NCBI RefSeq assembly: GCF_002029255.1 | Contig: NZ_MZGT01000056.1 | Span: 1 to 32,499 of the forward strand | Origin: Clostridium chromiireducens | Lineage (GTDB): Bacteria > Bacillota > Clostridia > Clostridiales > Clostridiaceae | Direction: 5' to 3' | Length of the DNA stretch: 32,499 nt | Shown: positions 7,246 through 16,125 of the stretch, one piece after another | How the letters are laid out: each line of letters starts with the position of its first letter | Numbering within the stretch: position 1 is the first letter of the stretch | Notes under the pieces: model-generated | Told to the model about the DNA's origin: nothing | The model's input: only the letters and a program-made list of their open reading frames with translations | The model's database searches: none | Translations under genes and position numbers: made by a program

Positions 7246-9381
7246 ATGGTACCATATTTAATTCTTATCTATAGTGTCATAATTATTTCACTTATTGTAA
7301 TTGTTTATTTAGTTAAGTACACATTTTCTCAAGACAAAGGTACTAGTCAGATGCAAGAAATATCAACGTACATTAGAGAAGGTGCTATGGCATTTATTAA
7401 AAGACAATACAAAACTATATTTATTCTATCCATTCTAGCTTTATTTTTAATTATACTATCTAATTATTTAGGTAACATATCAAAAGGTTCTGGCTTAGCT
7501 ATATCCATATCCCTACATACTGGTATAGCATTTATTACTGGTGCATTTTGCTCTGCTTTATCTGGTTATATTGGTATGTATATGGCTGTGAATTCAAACA
7601 TAAGAGCTGCTGCTGGCGCTAAAAATGGTCTAAATAATGCTCTTCAGATAGCTCTAAAAGGTGGCGCTGTTACTGGACTAGCTGTTACTGCACTATCTCT
7701 TTTGGGTGTTGCTTCTCTATTCCTAATATATGGAGGATTTTCAGGAAATGATACCTTAATAAAAGAGGCGCCATCTCTCATCATTGGATTTGGATTTGGT
7801 GCTTCCTTTGTTGCACTTTTTGCACAGCTTGGTGGTGGTATATATACAAAAGCTGCAGACGTAGGTGCTGACCTCGTTGGAAAAGTTGAAGCTGGCATCC
7901 CAGAAGATGATCCTAGAAATCCAGCTGTTATTGCTGATCTTGTTGGAGATAACGTTGGTGATTGTGCAGGAAGAGGTGCTGATCTTTTTGAATCGACTGC
8001 CGCTGAAAATATAGGTGCTATGATTCTTGGCGTTGCACTTTATCCTATTTTTGGTTGGAAAGGAATACTATTTCCTCTTGTTGCACGTGCCCTAGGTATT
8101 GTGGCCTCAATAGTAGGAATATTTTCTGTTAAAGTGAAGAATGATTCTGATGATCCGATGAAAGCACTAAAAAACGGATTTGTTGTAACTTCACTAATTA
8201 ACCTAGTACTTCTATTTTTCGTAGTGAAAAATATGTTGAGTGGATCACTTACAACTGGAGGTACTGTAAATTATATTTATTTATATGGGTGTGCCGTTGC
8301 TGGAGTACTACTTAGTTATGTATTTGTAGTTATAACTGATTATTATACTTCAATAACACATAAGCCTGTAAAAGATATCGCAACTGCTTCTAAAACTGGT
8401 GCTGGAACTAACATAATAACCGGATTATCGGTTGGAATGGAATCGACTGCACTACCTGTAATATGCATTTCTATATGTATATTTATATCTTATAAGTTAA
8501 GCGAATTGGCATTACCAAGTGTTGCAAATGCAGGATTATACGGTACAGCGATTGCGACAATGGGAATGCTCTCAACATGTACCTATATCCTTGCTATGGA
8601 TACCTTCGGTCCAATAACTGATAATGCAGGTGGGATTACAGAAATGTCTGGTGCTCCTGAAGAAATTAGAATTATAACTGATAGATTAGATGCATGTGGT
8701 AATACTACAAAAGCATTGACAAAAGGCTATGCAGTAGGATCTGCCGCTCTAGCAACGTTCCTATTATTTTCTGCATACTTAGATGAAGTAAAGAGAATAC
8801 TTGGTAAACCTTTAGATTCATGGTTTTCAGTAGATATTGGAAAACCTGAAGTGTTTATTGGAGGTTTTATAGGCGCTATGATAGTATTCTTATTTAGCTC
8901 TACTGCAATAAGTGCTGTTGGTAGAGCTGCTCAATATGTAATACTTGAAGTTAGGCGACAATTTAAAGAAATTCCAGGTATAATGGAAGGAACATCAAAA
9001 CCTGATTATGCTCGTTGTGTTGATATTGTTACAAAAGGAGCCTTAAAAGAAATGATACTTCCAGGAATAATAGTAATCTCTGCCCCTGTACTAGTTGGAA
9101 TTATTTTAGGTAAAGAATCTGCTGCTGGTTTTCTAATGATAACTACGATTACTGGTGTTATTATGGCTTTATTTTTAAATAATGGTGGTGGTGCATGGGA
9201 TAATGCTAAAAAACTTATTGAGCTAGGAGAACATGGTGGTAAAAATTCAGAAGCACACAAAGCCAGTGTTGTCGGTGATACAGTAGGTGATCCATTTAAG
9301 GATACCGCTGGTCCATCACTTCATGTACTTATAAAACTTGTAAGTACTCTAACTTTAGTATTCGTAGCATTATTTGCATAA
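7246..9381 (+). CDS. hppA: Membrane-bound proton-translocating pyrophosphatase, K+-independent type
   Basis: This enzyme hydrolyses pyrophosphate in the cytoplasm and pumps H+ (or, in relatives, Na+) across the membrane, saving energy in anaerobes. It has 711 aa and about 16 membrane segments. Pyrophosphate and Mg-binding motifs are complete: DVGADLVGKVEAG with EDDPRNPAVIAD and DNVGDCAGRGADLFE (residues 205-250), and DNAGG and DTVGDPFKDTAGP near the C-terminus. The subfamily position reads GNTTKA, with Lys489 in place of the Ala of K+-dependent enzymes, followed by Thr492. In known members this Lys replaces the K+ requirement and goes with H+ pumping. It is monocistronic, with its own promoter region and a strong terminator. 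Confidence 0.95.
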   Translation: MVPYLILIYSVIIISLIVIVYLVKYTFSQDKGTSQMQEISTYIREGAMAFIKRQYKTIFILSILALFLIILSNYLGNISKGSGLAISISLHTGIAFITGAFCSALSGYIGMYMAVNSNIRAAAGAKNGLNNALQIALKGGAVTGLAVTALSLLGVASLFLIYGGFSGNDTLIKEAPSLIIGFGFGASFVALFAQLGGGIYTKAADVGADLVGKVEAGIPEDDPRNPAVIADLVGDNVGDCAGRGADLFESTAAENIGAMILGVALYPIFGWKGILFPLVARALGIVASIVGIFSVKVKNDSDDPMKALKNGFVVTSLINLVLLFFVVKNMLSGSLTTGGTVNYIYLYGCAVAGVLLSYVFVVITDYYTSITHKPVKDIATASKTGAGTNIITGLSVGMESTALPVICISICIFISYKLSELALPSVANAGLYGTAIATMGMLSTCTYILAMDTFGPITDNAGGITEMSGAPEEIRIITDRLDACGNTTKALTKGYAVGSAALATFLLFSAYLDEVKRILGKPLDSWFSVDIGKPEVFIGGFIGAMIVFLFSSTAISAVGRAAQYVILEVRRQFKEIPGIMEGTSKPDYARCVDIVTKGALKEMILPGIIVISAPVLVGIILGKESAAGFLMITTITGVIMALFLNNGGGAWDNAKKLIELGEHGGKNSEAHKASVVGDTVGDPFKDTAGPSLHVLIKLVSTLTLVFVALFA

Positions 9382-9390
9382 TCATTCTTC

Positions 9391-9427
9391 ATAGAACGTC
9401 TCAATTCTTATTATTGAGGCGTTCTAT
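9391..9427 (+). terminator. hppA terminator
   Basis: The 15-bp arms ATAGAACGTCTCAAT and ATTGAGGCGTTCTAT pair with one G-U around a 7-base loop, followed by ATTTTAAT. It starts 10 bases after the hppA stop. Confidence 0.85.
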
Positions 9428-9534
9428 ATTTTAATCAGAATTATTGGTTTTATTATCATTTTCAGGTGCTTTGCCTAAAAAAGTATACATACTGAAGTTT
9501 TTATGTTGCTAATTCTAAGGTATTAAATAATTAT

Positions 9535-9573
9535 AAAAAAAGAAGATTCCATTCTAAGGAAATCCTCTTTTTA
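9535..9573 (-). terminator. Terminator of the chemoreceptor gene
   Basis: Read on the minus strand, AAAAAGAGGATTTCC pairs with GGAATCTTCTTTTTTT, including G-U pairs. The second arm runs into a T-tract. It lies directly after the stop codon at 9580. Confidence 0.7.
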
Positions 9574-9579
9574 AAAATA

Positions 9580-11553
9580 TTATATACTAAATCTTCTGAT
9601 GCAGCCTTTTAATTCATCTGCCATTTTATTCAATTTCTCAACTTCTACTACTATATTTTCACTATAAGTTGTTTGCTCTTCTGTAGATGCTGTTACTTCC
9701 TCAGTACTTGCTGCCGTTTGCTCTGATACTGCTAAGATTCTTTCCATATCCTGCTGAATATTTTCTCCATCACCTTTTACACCTTCAGTTGAACTTGAAA
9801 TTTCTTGTATTTCACTAGCAATTTCATTTACAATCCTTAAAATATCCTCAAAAATTCTAGAAGTATTTTGGACCGCTTCATTTTGTTGGGTGATAGCTTC
9901 TGTTGCACATCTAGCGCTATCCACGGCTGTCTTTGTAGCATTTTGAATATCTTTGATAATTGTTTGAATTTTTCCGATGGATGTTTGCGATTCTTCTGCA
10001 AGCTTTCTAACTTCATCAGCAACAACTGCAAATCCCTTTCCCTGTTCTCCAGCCCTTGCCGCCTCAATAGCAGCATTCAGCGCCAATAGATTAGTTTGTT
10101 CTGATATGCTTTCTATTACTTCTATGATTTGTCCAATCTGAACAGTTTTATCATTTAAATTAAAAATTACTTTTGATACTTGCTCAACTGCAGTAGTGCT
10201 TTCATCCATTTTAACATCTTGCTCTTTAACAATTTCTACACCGCTTTTAACTAATTTCTCAGCTTTTGATGAAGATTCAAGTGAATGATTACTACTACCT
10301 GCAATCTCTTCTATAGTTCTTACAATTTTATTAATTGAACCAAATGCATTTTCAACGCTTTTAGCCTGTTCATCACTTCCCAATGCTAATTGACTTGTTG
10401 CTTCTGCAATCTGATTAGATACAACCTCAGCTTGCTTAGATGAATTTAATACATCCCTGGTTGATATTGTTACATTTTCAGATGCTGAGGAAATTTGTTG
10501 AACTAAATTCTTTAAGTTTTCCCTCATCTCCATAAATGCTTTTGATAAATCTCCTACTTCATCACCTGAAGTAATTTTGAAATCATAGGCTAAATTCCCT
10601 TGAGCTAATTGCTCAGCCGCCTTTTTTAAAACTAATAATGGCTTTATCATGCTTTTTGATAAAATAAATCCGATTATAATAGTAACTACTAAAATAAGTG
10701 CTGATATACTAACCATTTTTATTTGAGTTTGAGTAATTGACGAAAAAGCATCTTCTTGAGTTTGTCTAACTACAACTGCCCATCCTGTTGTTGGTACATT
10801 AGTATAACTACCAAATACCTTCACACCGTTATAATCATATAATTGAGCTCCTGATTCTCTCGTTAAAGCCTTCTTAACTATTTCCACATCTGAGACATTG
10901 CTTCGTTCTTCAACCATTTTTTTATCAGGATGCGCTAATATTTGTCCTTGTGTATCTGTTATAAAAGCATATCCAGTATCTCCAATAGTAATCTTACTTC
11001 TCATTTCCTCTAGTACACTTAAATCTAACGTTGCACCTAATATACCTTTGAACTCACCGTGACTATCAATAATTGGAATAGCTATAACTATTGCTGGTTT
11101 TCCTGTTGTTTTAGAAATCAACACATCACTAACAACAGTTTTTTTATTTGATGATATAGCCTTAAAATAATCTCTGTCAGACATATTATCGAATTTATCT
11201 TTTCCATCTGACCTTGCCACTTGCTGTCCATTAGTGTCTGTTACAAATATAAGAGCAAAATCCGACTCTTTCTTATTAACTTCCTCTAGAAGTGTCTTTT
11301 GATCCTGAGGATTATATAACCTTAAATCATTAGTAACCGCTATTCCTTCCAGTACAGAAATATGCTTTGATATAAATGCATCTATCTGTTCACTTAATCC
11401 TGTTGATAGTTCTTTTGTAGTATAGGTCAAATTATTATTGATTGCATTTACTTGAGAATTTGTCGATAATACCCCTATTACTGATACGGATAATATAACA
11501 AGTACAATTAACAATGAGATTATTTTTGTCCCTAATTTTATATTTTTAAACAT
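9580..11553 (-). CDS. Methyl-accepting chemotaxis protein with dCache sensor
   Basis: This is a transmembrane chemoreceptor (657 aa). Membrane segment 1 is about residues 10-30. An extracellular double-Cache ligand-binding domain spans about 35-275, with DRDYFKA and GATLDLS. Membrane segment 2 is about 278-300, a HAMP domain 302-355, and a long methyl-accepting coiled coil follows. The coil has the conserved hairpin tip around EQTNLLALNAAIEAARAGEQ, which docks CheA and CheW. There is no C-terminal CheR-binding pentapeptide. The frame opens at a GTG at 11571, but that codon sits in the ribosome binding site (TTAGGAGGAG), so I start at the ATG at 11553. The amino-acid-binding Cache signature is incomplete, so the ligand is unknown. 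It is transcribed alone. Confidence 0.93.
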   Translation of the reverse strand: MFKNIKLGTKIISLLIVLVILSVSVIGVLSTNSQVNAINNNLTYTTKELSTGLSEQIDAFISKHISVLEGIAVTNDLRLYNPQDQKTLLEEVNKKESDFALIFVTDTNGQQVARSDGKDKFDNMSDRDYFKAISSNKKTVVSDVLISKTTGKPAIVIAIPIIDSHGEFKGILGATLDLSVLEEMRSKITIGDTGYAFITDTQGQILAHPDKKMVEERSNVSDVEIVKKALTRESGAQLYDYNGVKVFGSYTNVPTTGWAVVVRQTQEDAFSSITQTQIKMVSISALILVVTIIIGFILSKSMIKPLLVLKKAAEQLAQGNLAYDFKITSGDEVGDLSKAFMEMRENLKNLVQQISSASENVTISTRDVLNSSKQAEVVSNQIAEATSQLALGSDEQAKSVENAFGSINKIVRTIEEIAGSSNHSLESSSKAEKLVKSGVEIVKEQDVKMDESTTAVEQVSKVIFNLNDKTVQIGQIIEVIESISEQTNLLALNAAIEAARAGEQGKGFAVVADEVRKLAEESQTSIGKIQTIIKDIQNATKTAVDSARCATEAITQQNEAVQNTSRIFEDILRIVNEIASEIQEISSSTEGVKGDGENIQQDMERILAVSEQTAASTEEVTASTEEQTTYSENIVVEVEKLNKMADELKGCIRRFSI

Positions 11554-11774
11554 ATTATCTCCTCCTAACACAATTTAAATATATTTTAATTATGATATTT
11601 CATCATAATAAGTATCTAAACATATATCTGTATAAATCACACTCATAAGTAATTACATAATTTTCAAATGGTGCTTACTTTTTTATCGAATATTGTTGCC
11701 AATACTAAACACTTATTTCAAAGTTGTCTGAAAAATTATCATTATTCCCTAGTTACCAATAATATCAACAAAAA
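11554..11774. other. Intergenic stretch upstream of the chemoreceptor
   Basis: With the terminator at 11775 this gene-free stretch is over 300 bases. It should hold the chemoreceptor promoter (minus strand). I see a short inverted repeat TATGAT/ATCATA (11591-11607) but no convincing -35/-10 pair, no sigma-28 site and no ORF with a ribosome binding site. Confidence 0.4.
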
Positions 11775-11805
11775 TGAGTTCCTTGAAATTAAATCAAGAA
11801 ACTCA
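11775..11805 (-). terminator. Terminator of the MocR-type regulator gene
   Basis: On the minus strand TGAGTTTCTTGA pairs with TCAAGGAACTCA (12 bp, one G-U), with a 7-base loop, then TTTTTGTT. It lies about 65 bases after the stop codon at 11870. Confidence 0.8.
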
Positions 11806-11869
11806 AATATATATAATTTATTTAATATAATAATAATTTATCCTTAATTATTAACTCTGAAAATTATCT

Positions 11870-13291
11870 TTACAATGACCATGCCTTAACAAGCGCTTTT
11901 ACTCCCTCAACAATTTCACTTTCTGACATATCGCCAAATCCCAATAAAACCATATTATTTGTATACTTTTCTTGTCTCATCCAAAATGCAGATACTGGGT
12001 AAACCTTAACTCCATAATATTCTGCCTTCTCTATTAACCCTTTCTCATCCAGTCCATTATTGAATTCTAATATTATATGTAAACCTGCATTTTTTCCGTG
12101 AATTATAACTTTTTCTCCTATTAACTCATTAATTGTATTAATCAGTATATCATGCTTTCTTTTATTAGAAATGCATATTTTCCGTAAATGCCTTTCCCAA
12201 TATCCTAAAGACATAAACTGTTGAAGTATCCTTTGTTGAACTAATGAAACAGACGCATGATATCTACTAAAAGACTTATCATAAATATCTACCCACGGTT
12301 TAGGTAATACAATATAACCCATACGCAGGCTCGGCGATAACGATTTTGAGAATGTGCCAATATATACAACAGTTTCTGCACCGCTTATACCTTGTATCGC
12401 TGGAATAGGTCTAGATTTATACCTTAATTCACTATCATAATCATCTTCAATTATAATTCCGCCTCTTCTTACAGACCATTCTAACAATTTCAGTCGTTTT
12501 GAGATTGGCATAACAGCTCCTGTTGGAAATTGGTGCGATGGAGTTACATACACTATTTTTGCAGAACTATTTTCCAGCTCCTCAATTTTTATTCCATCCT
12601 CATCCAATCCAATAGGTATAACTTCATAACCATTGTTAATAAATATGTTTCTTGCGCCATTATATCCTGGATCTTCAATTGCAATCTGATTTGAATCACT
12701 TCGAAAGAGTTGACATAATAAACTTAGAGATTGACCAATTCCTGAAGAAATGATTACTTGCTCAGAGCTACAATAAACACCTCTAGATTTGTTCAAATAA
12801 TTCATAATTTCTATTTGCAATTCTACTTCACCTTTATTCGAATTATATGACATAATATCTTCAGTACTTATGGTTGATAAGCACTTATTAGATATTTTTC
12901 TCCACAATTGTATTGGAAAATTTGAAGAGCTTAAATTCCCATATTGAAAATCATATTGATAAATTCTATCAGTGCTCGTTTTTTGAATTTTATTATTATC
13001 ATCCTTACTCTTTAGTCGTTGTTCGTTTAATTTAGAAATTATAGTATTATCCAATTTTTCAACAACAAACCCACTCCCAGCTTTACTAGAAATATAGCCT
13101 TCTGAAGATAGCTGTAGATAAGCATTTTCTACTGTGTTTCTGCTAACCTTTAGTGTTTCTGCAAGGTTGCGTGTAGATGTGAGCTTATAACCCTTAGGCA
13201 ATTCTCCCGAAATTATTTCCTTCTTTAATGCTTCATAAATCTGCATATATAAAGGTTTAGATGAATTATTCTCTACAATAATCATTTTCAT
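11870..13291 (-). CDS. MocR-type transcription regulator (GntR winged helix fused to aminotransferase fold)
   Basis: This 473-aa protein belongs to the MocR/PdxR branch of the GntR family. A winged helix-turn-helix (about 5-75, with SRNLAETLKVSRNTVENAY) is joined by a linker to a class I aminotransferase-like domain (about 115-470). The PLP-binding residues are kept: the Asp in IIEDDYDSELRY and Lys316 in GTFSKSLSPSLRMGY. Such proteins sense PLP or a PLP adduct and usually act on a divergent neighbour, here the CGGC-domain gene. The frame opens at 13330, but the ATG at 13291 follows a GGGGGTG site and was chosen. The actual target, for example vitamin B6, GABA or taurine genes in relatives, cannot be read here. 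Confidence 0.9.
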   Translation of the reverse strand: MKMIIVENNSSKPLYMQIYEALKKEIISGELPKGYKLTSTRNLAETLKVSRNTVENAYLQLSSEGYISSKAGSGFVVEKLDNTIISKLNEQRLKSKDDNNKIQKTSTDRIYQYDFQYGNLSSSNFPIQLWRKISNKCLSTISTEDIMSYNSNKGEVELQIEIMNYLNKSRGVYCSSEQVIISSGIGQSLSLLCQLFRSDSNQIAIEDPGYNGARNIFINNGYEVIPIGLDEDGIKIEELENSSAKIVYVTPSHQFPTGAVMPISKRLKLLEWSVRRGGIIIEDDYDSELRYKSRPIPAIQGISGAETVVYIGTFSKSLSPSLRMGYIVLPKPWVDIYDKSFSRYHASVSLVQQRILQQFMSLGYWERHLRKICISNKRKHDILINTINELIGEKVIIHGKNAGLHIILEFNNGLDEKGLIEKAEYYGVKVYPVSAFWMRQEKYTNNMVLLGFGDMSESEIVEGVKALVKAWSL

Positions 13292-13447
13292 TAACACACC
13301 CCCACGAGTAAACTGTATCCTATAAATCATATAAAACTGGCACTTTTTCCAATTACAGATTGATTGTATAATTGTCTTATATAAAAGTCAATGCATGTAA
13401 ATCAGGAATTATCTTATGCAATTATTTCTAAAGGGGGCTAAAAATAA

Positions 13448-13861
13448 ATGGACAAAAAATATGTAGTTATTATTCAATGTGACATTGCTCACAACCGTTG
13501 TAGTGGTTTTGCTTGTACAAATGCTTTCTACAACAAAGATGGTGTTTTTGAAAGTTATTCTGATTCTACTAAGTATATCTCATTTACCTGTGGTGGATGC
13601 TGTGGAAAAAGTATTGCTGCTAAATTAGAACATCTATCTAAAAAACTTAAAGTAAAAAACAATATTGAAAAAGATGAAGTTGTTATACATTTATCATCTT
13701 GCATGGCAACTGATAACTATCATTATGATAGATGTCCACATATTGATTATATTAAATCTATAATTTCTAAAAAAGGCTATAAAAATCTTATTGAAGGCTC
13801 TTACATAAGTAAAGGTGCTAATAAAAAAAGAACTGAAGGAACTTATAATTCCTATAGCTAG
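13448..13861 (+). CDS. CGGC-domain protein, putative metal-binding
   Basis: This small soluble protein (137 aa) has eight Cys: 11, 18, 23, 48, 51, 52, 85 and 96. The block FTCGGCCGKS around residue 47 is the CGGC signature (Pfam CGGC family), and SSCMATDNYHYDRCPHID later adds two Cys and His. The family is thought to bind metal or an iron-sulfur cluster, and its function is unknown. An AAGGGGG site precedes the ATG by 10 bases, and a TATAAT (13367-13372) could be the -10 box. It is divergent from the MocR-type regulator across about 155 bases, which suggests that protein controls it. A strong terminator follows. Confidence 0.8.
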   Translation: MDKKYVVIIQCDIAHNRCSGFACTNAFYNKDGVFESYSDSTKYISFTCGGCCGKSIAAKLEHLSKKLKVKNNIEKDEVVIHLSSCMATDNYHYDRCPHIDYIKSIISKKGYKNLIEGSYISKGANKKRTEGTYNSYS

Positions 13862-13876
13862 AAATAATAAACTGAA

Positions 13877-13911
13877 AAAGAGGATACAATATTAAATACC
13901 ATATCCTCTTT
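13877..13911. terminator. Bidirectional terminator between the CGGC gene and flavodoxin gene
   Basis: AAAGAGGATA and TATCCTCTTT form a perfect 10-bp stem with a 15-base loop. T-rich tails follow on both strands. It lies between two convergent genes. Confidence 0.8.
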
Positions 13912-13954
13912 CTTATTATTATATTTTACAATCGTAACTTATAATAATTATTAT

Positions 13955-14437
13955 TTATTTAATAATGGTTTTTATCCACTCTCTCGCTCTTATAATATTA
14001 TTATCTTTATCCTTTTTAAGTGGATCCTCAAATGCTATTTCACCTAAAAAGTTATTTCCTTGTAACTTCTCTTTAAATTTAACAAAAGCTTTTCCTTCCT
14101 TTCCTCCACCATGACAGCAGAATAGGGCTACTTTCTTATTCTTAATACTATGTTTTTCAAAAAAGGTATTAAAAACTGGTACAAAATTACTTGCCCATAT
14201 AGGAGTACCAAATACTATTAAATCATATTTTGAGAAATCAATCTTTATATCATTTATTTCAGGTTTCTCGCCAAATAATACCTGCTTCCCACCCCAAAAG
14301 TATTTTCTCAAACCTTTGTTCGGGATTTCTTGTTTAGGTTTTATTTCAACGATATCTCCTTGCAGTTCATCATTTATTGCATTAGCAATAATATTTGTAT
14401 TACCCTCCAATGAGTAAAAAATTGTTAAGGCCTTCAT
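13955..14437 (-). CDS. Flavodoxin-family protein
   Basis: This 160-aa protein has the flavodoxin fold. The N-terminal FMN phosphate loop reads YSLEGNTNIIA (residues 8-18). FGTPIWASNFVP (around 75-86) matches the isoalloxazine-contact loop, and ALFCCHGGGKEGKA matches the second loop. It probably carries FMN and transfers electrons or reduces a small substrate. The two adjacent Cys in the second loop are unusual for a plain electron carrier. It is transcribed alone and converges on the CGGC gene, sharing its terminator. The partner is not evident. Confidence 0.85.
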   Translation of the reverse strand: MKALTIFYSLEGNTNIIANAINDELQGDIVEIKPKQEIPNKGLRKYFWGGKQVLFGEKPEINDIKIDFSKYDLIVFGTPIWASNFVPVFNTFFEKHSIKNKKVALFCCHGGGKEGKAFVKFKEKLQGNNFLGEIAFEDPLKKDKDNNIIRAREWIKTIIK

Positions 14438-14635
14438 AACTCATACCTCCATAAAATTAATATAGTAAGATTATGTCTCAAGTTTTGATGATAATATAAC
14501 TTTTGCTAATATATAAATATTAACCATAATCATATATTAACATTAATGCTATTACAAGGAAATATATAGAATGAAAATCTCTTGAATTTTTTCTAACTTA
14601 TGTATTCTTCTGTGTTATACTAGAGATATTTTAAA

Positions 14636-14656
14636 GGCAGGAGTTTATCTCCTGCC
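14636..14656 (-). terminator. GC-rich hairpin after the DUF4474 gene
   Basis: GGCAGGAG and CTCCTGCC form a perfect 8-bp stem with a 5-base loop. It lies 16 bases beyond the stop at 14673 and is followed by TTTAAAAT on the minus strand. The GC content stands out from the surroundings. The T-tail is short. Confidence 0.65.
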
Positions 14657-14672
14657 GGTGCATCATAGCAAC

Positions 14673-15560
14673 TTAAACCATTTCGGTATTATTAATACTT
14701 CTTAAATGTGTTCTCAATGTTGCCTTATCAATAATTTCTGAATATATTTCAGGTGCTTGATCTTTAAGTGCATTTATTTTATCTGTAAAACTATTATATA
14801 TATTAGTAATCTCATTATACTTCTCACATAATAATTTATTCTTAGCTTGAATTAATTTATCCGTTTCTTCTATTCTTGTAATTGGCTGCGGCGTATGTGG
14901 TTCATCAAATATCAAACCTACCGTATATCCATTTACACTGATTTTCTCTTCTGCATATCCAATCTTAATTAATGCTTCTACAAACGCGTTGCACATTTCT
15001 TCATCCTTTAAGGTAATATTTAAATTTACCACTAATTCTGAAGGTTCTGAGTATTCACCAAGTTTAAAACCTGCTAACCACCAGTGCTTTTCATCCCTTG
15101 AGAAAAGAATTTTACCATTCTTTTTTAAGGTAAAAGACATTGTTAATTTCTCTTCATCATTTGCACAATTAAAGAACATTAATTTATACATTTCAGGTAT
15201 ATTTAAAACTGGTTTATCTGCTGTATATATTCCTATTTCGCAGCCAGTATTTACATCATATTGACCTTTCCATAATTCAACTAACCATATTTTATTTTTA
15301 TATTCAAAATATATTGGTTCACAATCTACAATCATCCCAAACGGTGCCATTGCTTCATCATATAACCGATTATATCCCATATTTCTTTGCCACGGATTCA
15401 TAACACAATAAAATATATCTTGTTCAGGATCATAATCATATCCTGCTGCCTCCATTGCTTTTTCTATAGGACCTTTACCATTTAGTATATCAAAAACTCC
15501 TCCCTTAGCATCTTTTATTATTCGGATTCCAGTAAGCATGGCTATTAAAGCTCCAAACAT
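14673..15560 (-). CDS. DUF4474-domain protein
   Basis: This 295-aa protein begins with a short hydrophobic segment (about 1-16), possibly a membrane anchor or uncleaved signal. The body (about 30-250) matches my recollection of DUF4474: YDYDPEQDIFYCVMNPWQRN, a YDE segment, MIVDCEPIYF, WLVELWKGQY and CEIGIY. The C-terminal 60 residues are a Lys/Glu-rich helix. No function is known for the domain. The frame opens at a GTG at 15569 that lies within the GGGGTGAG ribosome binding site, so I start at the ATG at 15560. It is transcribed alone. Confidence 0.8.
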   Translation of the reverse strand: MFGALIAMLTGIRIIKDAKGGVFDILNGKGPIEKAMEAAGYDYDPEQDIFYCVMNPWQRNMGYNRLYDEAMAPFGMIVDCEPIYFEYKNKIWLVELWKGQYDVNTGCEIGIYTADKPVLNIPEMYKLMFFNCANDEEKLTMSFTLKKNGKILFSRDEKHWWLAGFKLGEYSEPSELVVNLNITLKDEEMCNAFVEALIKIGYAEEKISVNGYTVGLIFDEPHTPQPITRIEETDKLIQAKNKLLCEKYNEITNIYNSFTDKINALKDQAPEIYSEIIDKATLRTHLRSINNTEMV

Positions 15561-15782
15561 AATACTCACCCCAAATAAATTCTTTATTTATATAATATTC
15601 AAAATAATATAATTATGTTAAAGAGTTCGTACTAAGTTTCAATAATATTTGAGTATCTTTTGTACTTAATCATATTAATTCATTAAAAATAAATATTTTT
15701 ACTCTTTCATTAACGTTTCATCTATTATGAAAGTTTTTAAGTATAATATATCTAAAATATATTACCTTATTGAATAGCTCTA
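15561..15782. other. AT-rich divergent intergenic region
   Basis: This region lies upstream of both the DUF4474 gene (minus) and the small Cys protein (plus). Apart from the plus-strand promoter that follows at 15783, I see no ORF with a ribosome binding site and no strong structure. Confidence 0.4.
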
Positions 15783-15811
15783 TTGATATTTATTATCAAA
15801 TAACTTATACT
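15783..15811 (+). promoter_or_regulatory. Promoter of the small four-Cys protein
   Basis: TTGATA (15783-15788), a 17-bp spacer and TATACT (15806-15811) make a near-consensus sigma-A promoter. The -35 box is one arm of a small inverted repeat, TTGATA-N5-TATCAA, which could be an operator. Confidence 0.6.
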
Positions 15812-15851
15812 ATTAAAAAAGAATAAATTGTTTTTATAAAGGGGAATATAT

Positions 15852-16061
15852 ATGGCTAAATATAAGATTTGTAAACACACACTTCATTTTGAAGAATTAG
15901 CTAAGGCTTTAGATGCTAATAATATCGAATTCAAGGTAAAAGATTGCCTAAAAAAGTGTTCAAAGTGCCGCTCTAAACTTTTAGTGAAAAAAGACGATGA
16001 TTACATTTCAGCAAAAACCGTTGAAAAATTGCTATCAAAATTAGATTTAGATGTTAATTAA
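15852..16061 (+). CDS. Small four-Cys protein, DUF1450-like
   Basis: This 69-aa protein has Cys at 7, 32, 36 and 39. The arrangement Cys-x24-Cys-x3-Cys-x2-Cys, with a beta-alpha-beta pattern around it and VKKDDDYISAKTVEKLL at the end, resembles DUF1450 (YuzB-type) and thioredoxin-like [2Fe-2S] proteins. A small iron-sulfur or metal site is the likely role. It is otherwise basic and soluble. An AAAGGGGA site precedes the ATG. It has its own promoter and terminator and lies two genes upstream of an Fe-S regulator and a CO-dehydrogenase-like enzyme. Confidence 0.75.
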   Translation: MAKYKICKHTLHFEELAKALDANNIEFKVKDCLKKCSKCRSKLLVKKDDDYISAKTVEKLLSKLDLDVN

Positions 16062-16079
16062 TATAATATATATAAAATT

Positions 16080-16122
16080 AAATAAATGAGCTCATCATCA
16101 CTAATGAACCCATTTATTTTCA
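16080..16122. terminator. Bidirectional terminator between the four-Cys gene and a 40-aa ORF
   Basis: AAATAAATG and CATTTATTT pair as the outer stem, with inner TCAT/ATGA pairing and TTT beyond. It lies 18 bases after the four-Cys gene and 4 bases after the stop of the minus-strand ORF, so it could serve both. Confidence 0.6.
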
Positions 16123-16125
16123 TAT

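Noticed and set aside
11554..11571. GTG at 11571 as the chemoreceptor start
   Set aside because: This codon is part of the ribosome binding site for the ATG at 11553. The same reasoning moved the starts of the DUF4474, murA and 2H-like genes.
14582..14621. Promoter-like TTGAAT and TATACT before the GC-rich hairpin at 14636
   Set aside because: The spacer is 28 bp, far too long, and no plus-strand gene follows. The hairpin is better explained as the terminator of the minus-strand gene.
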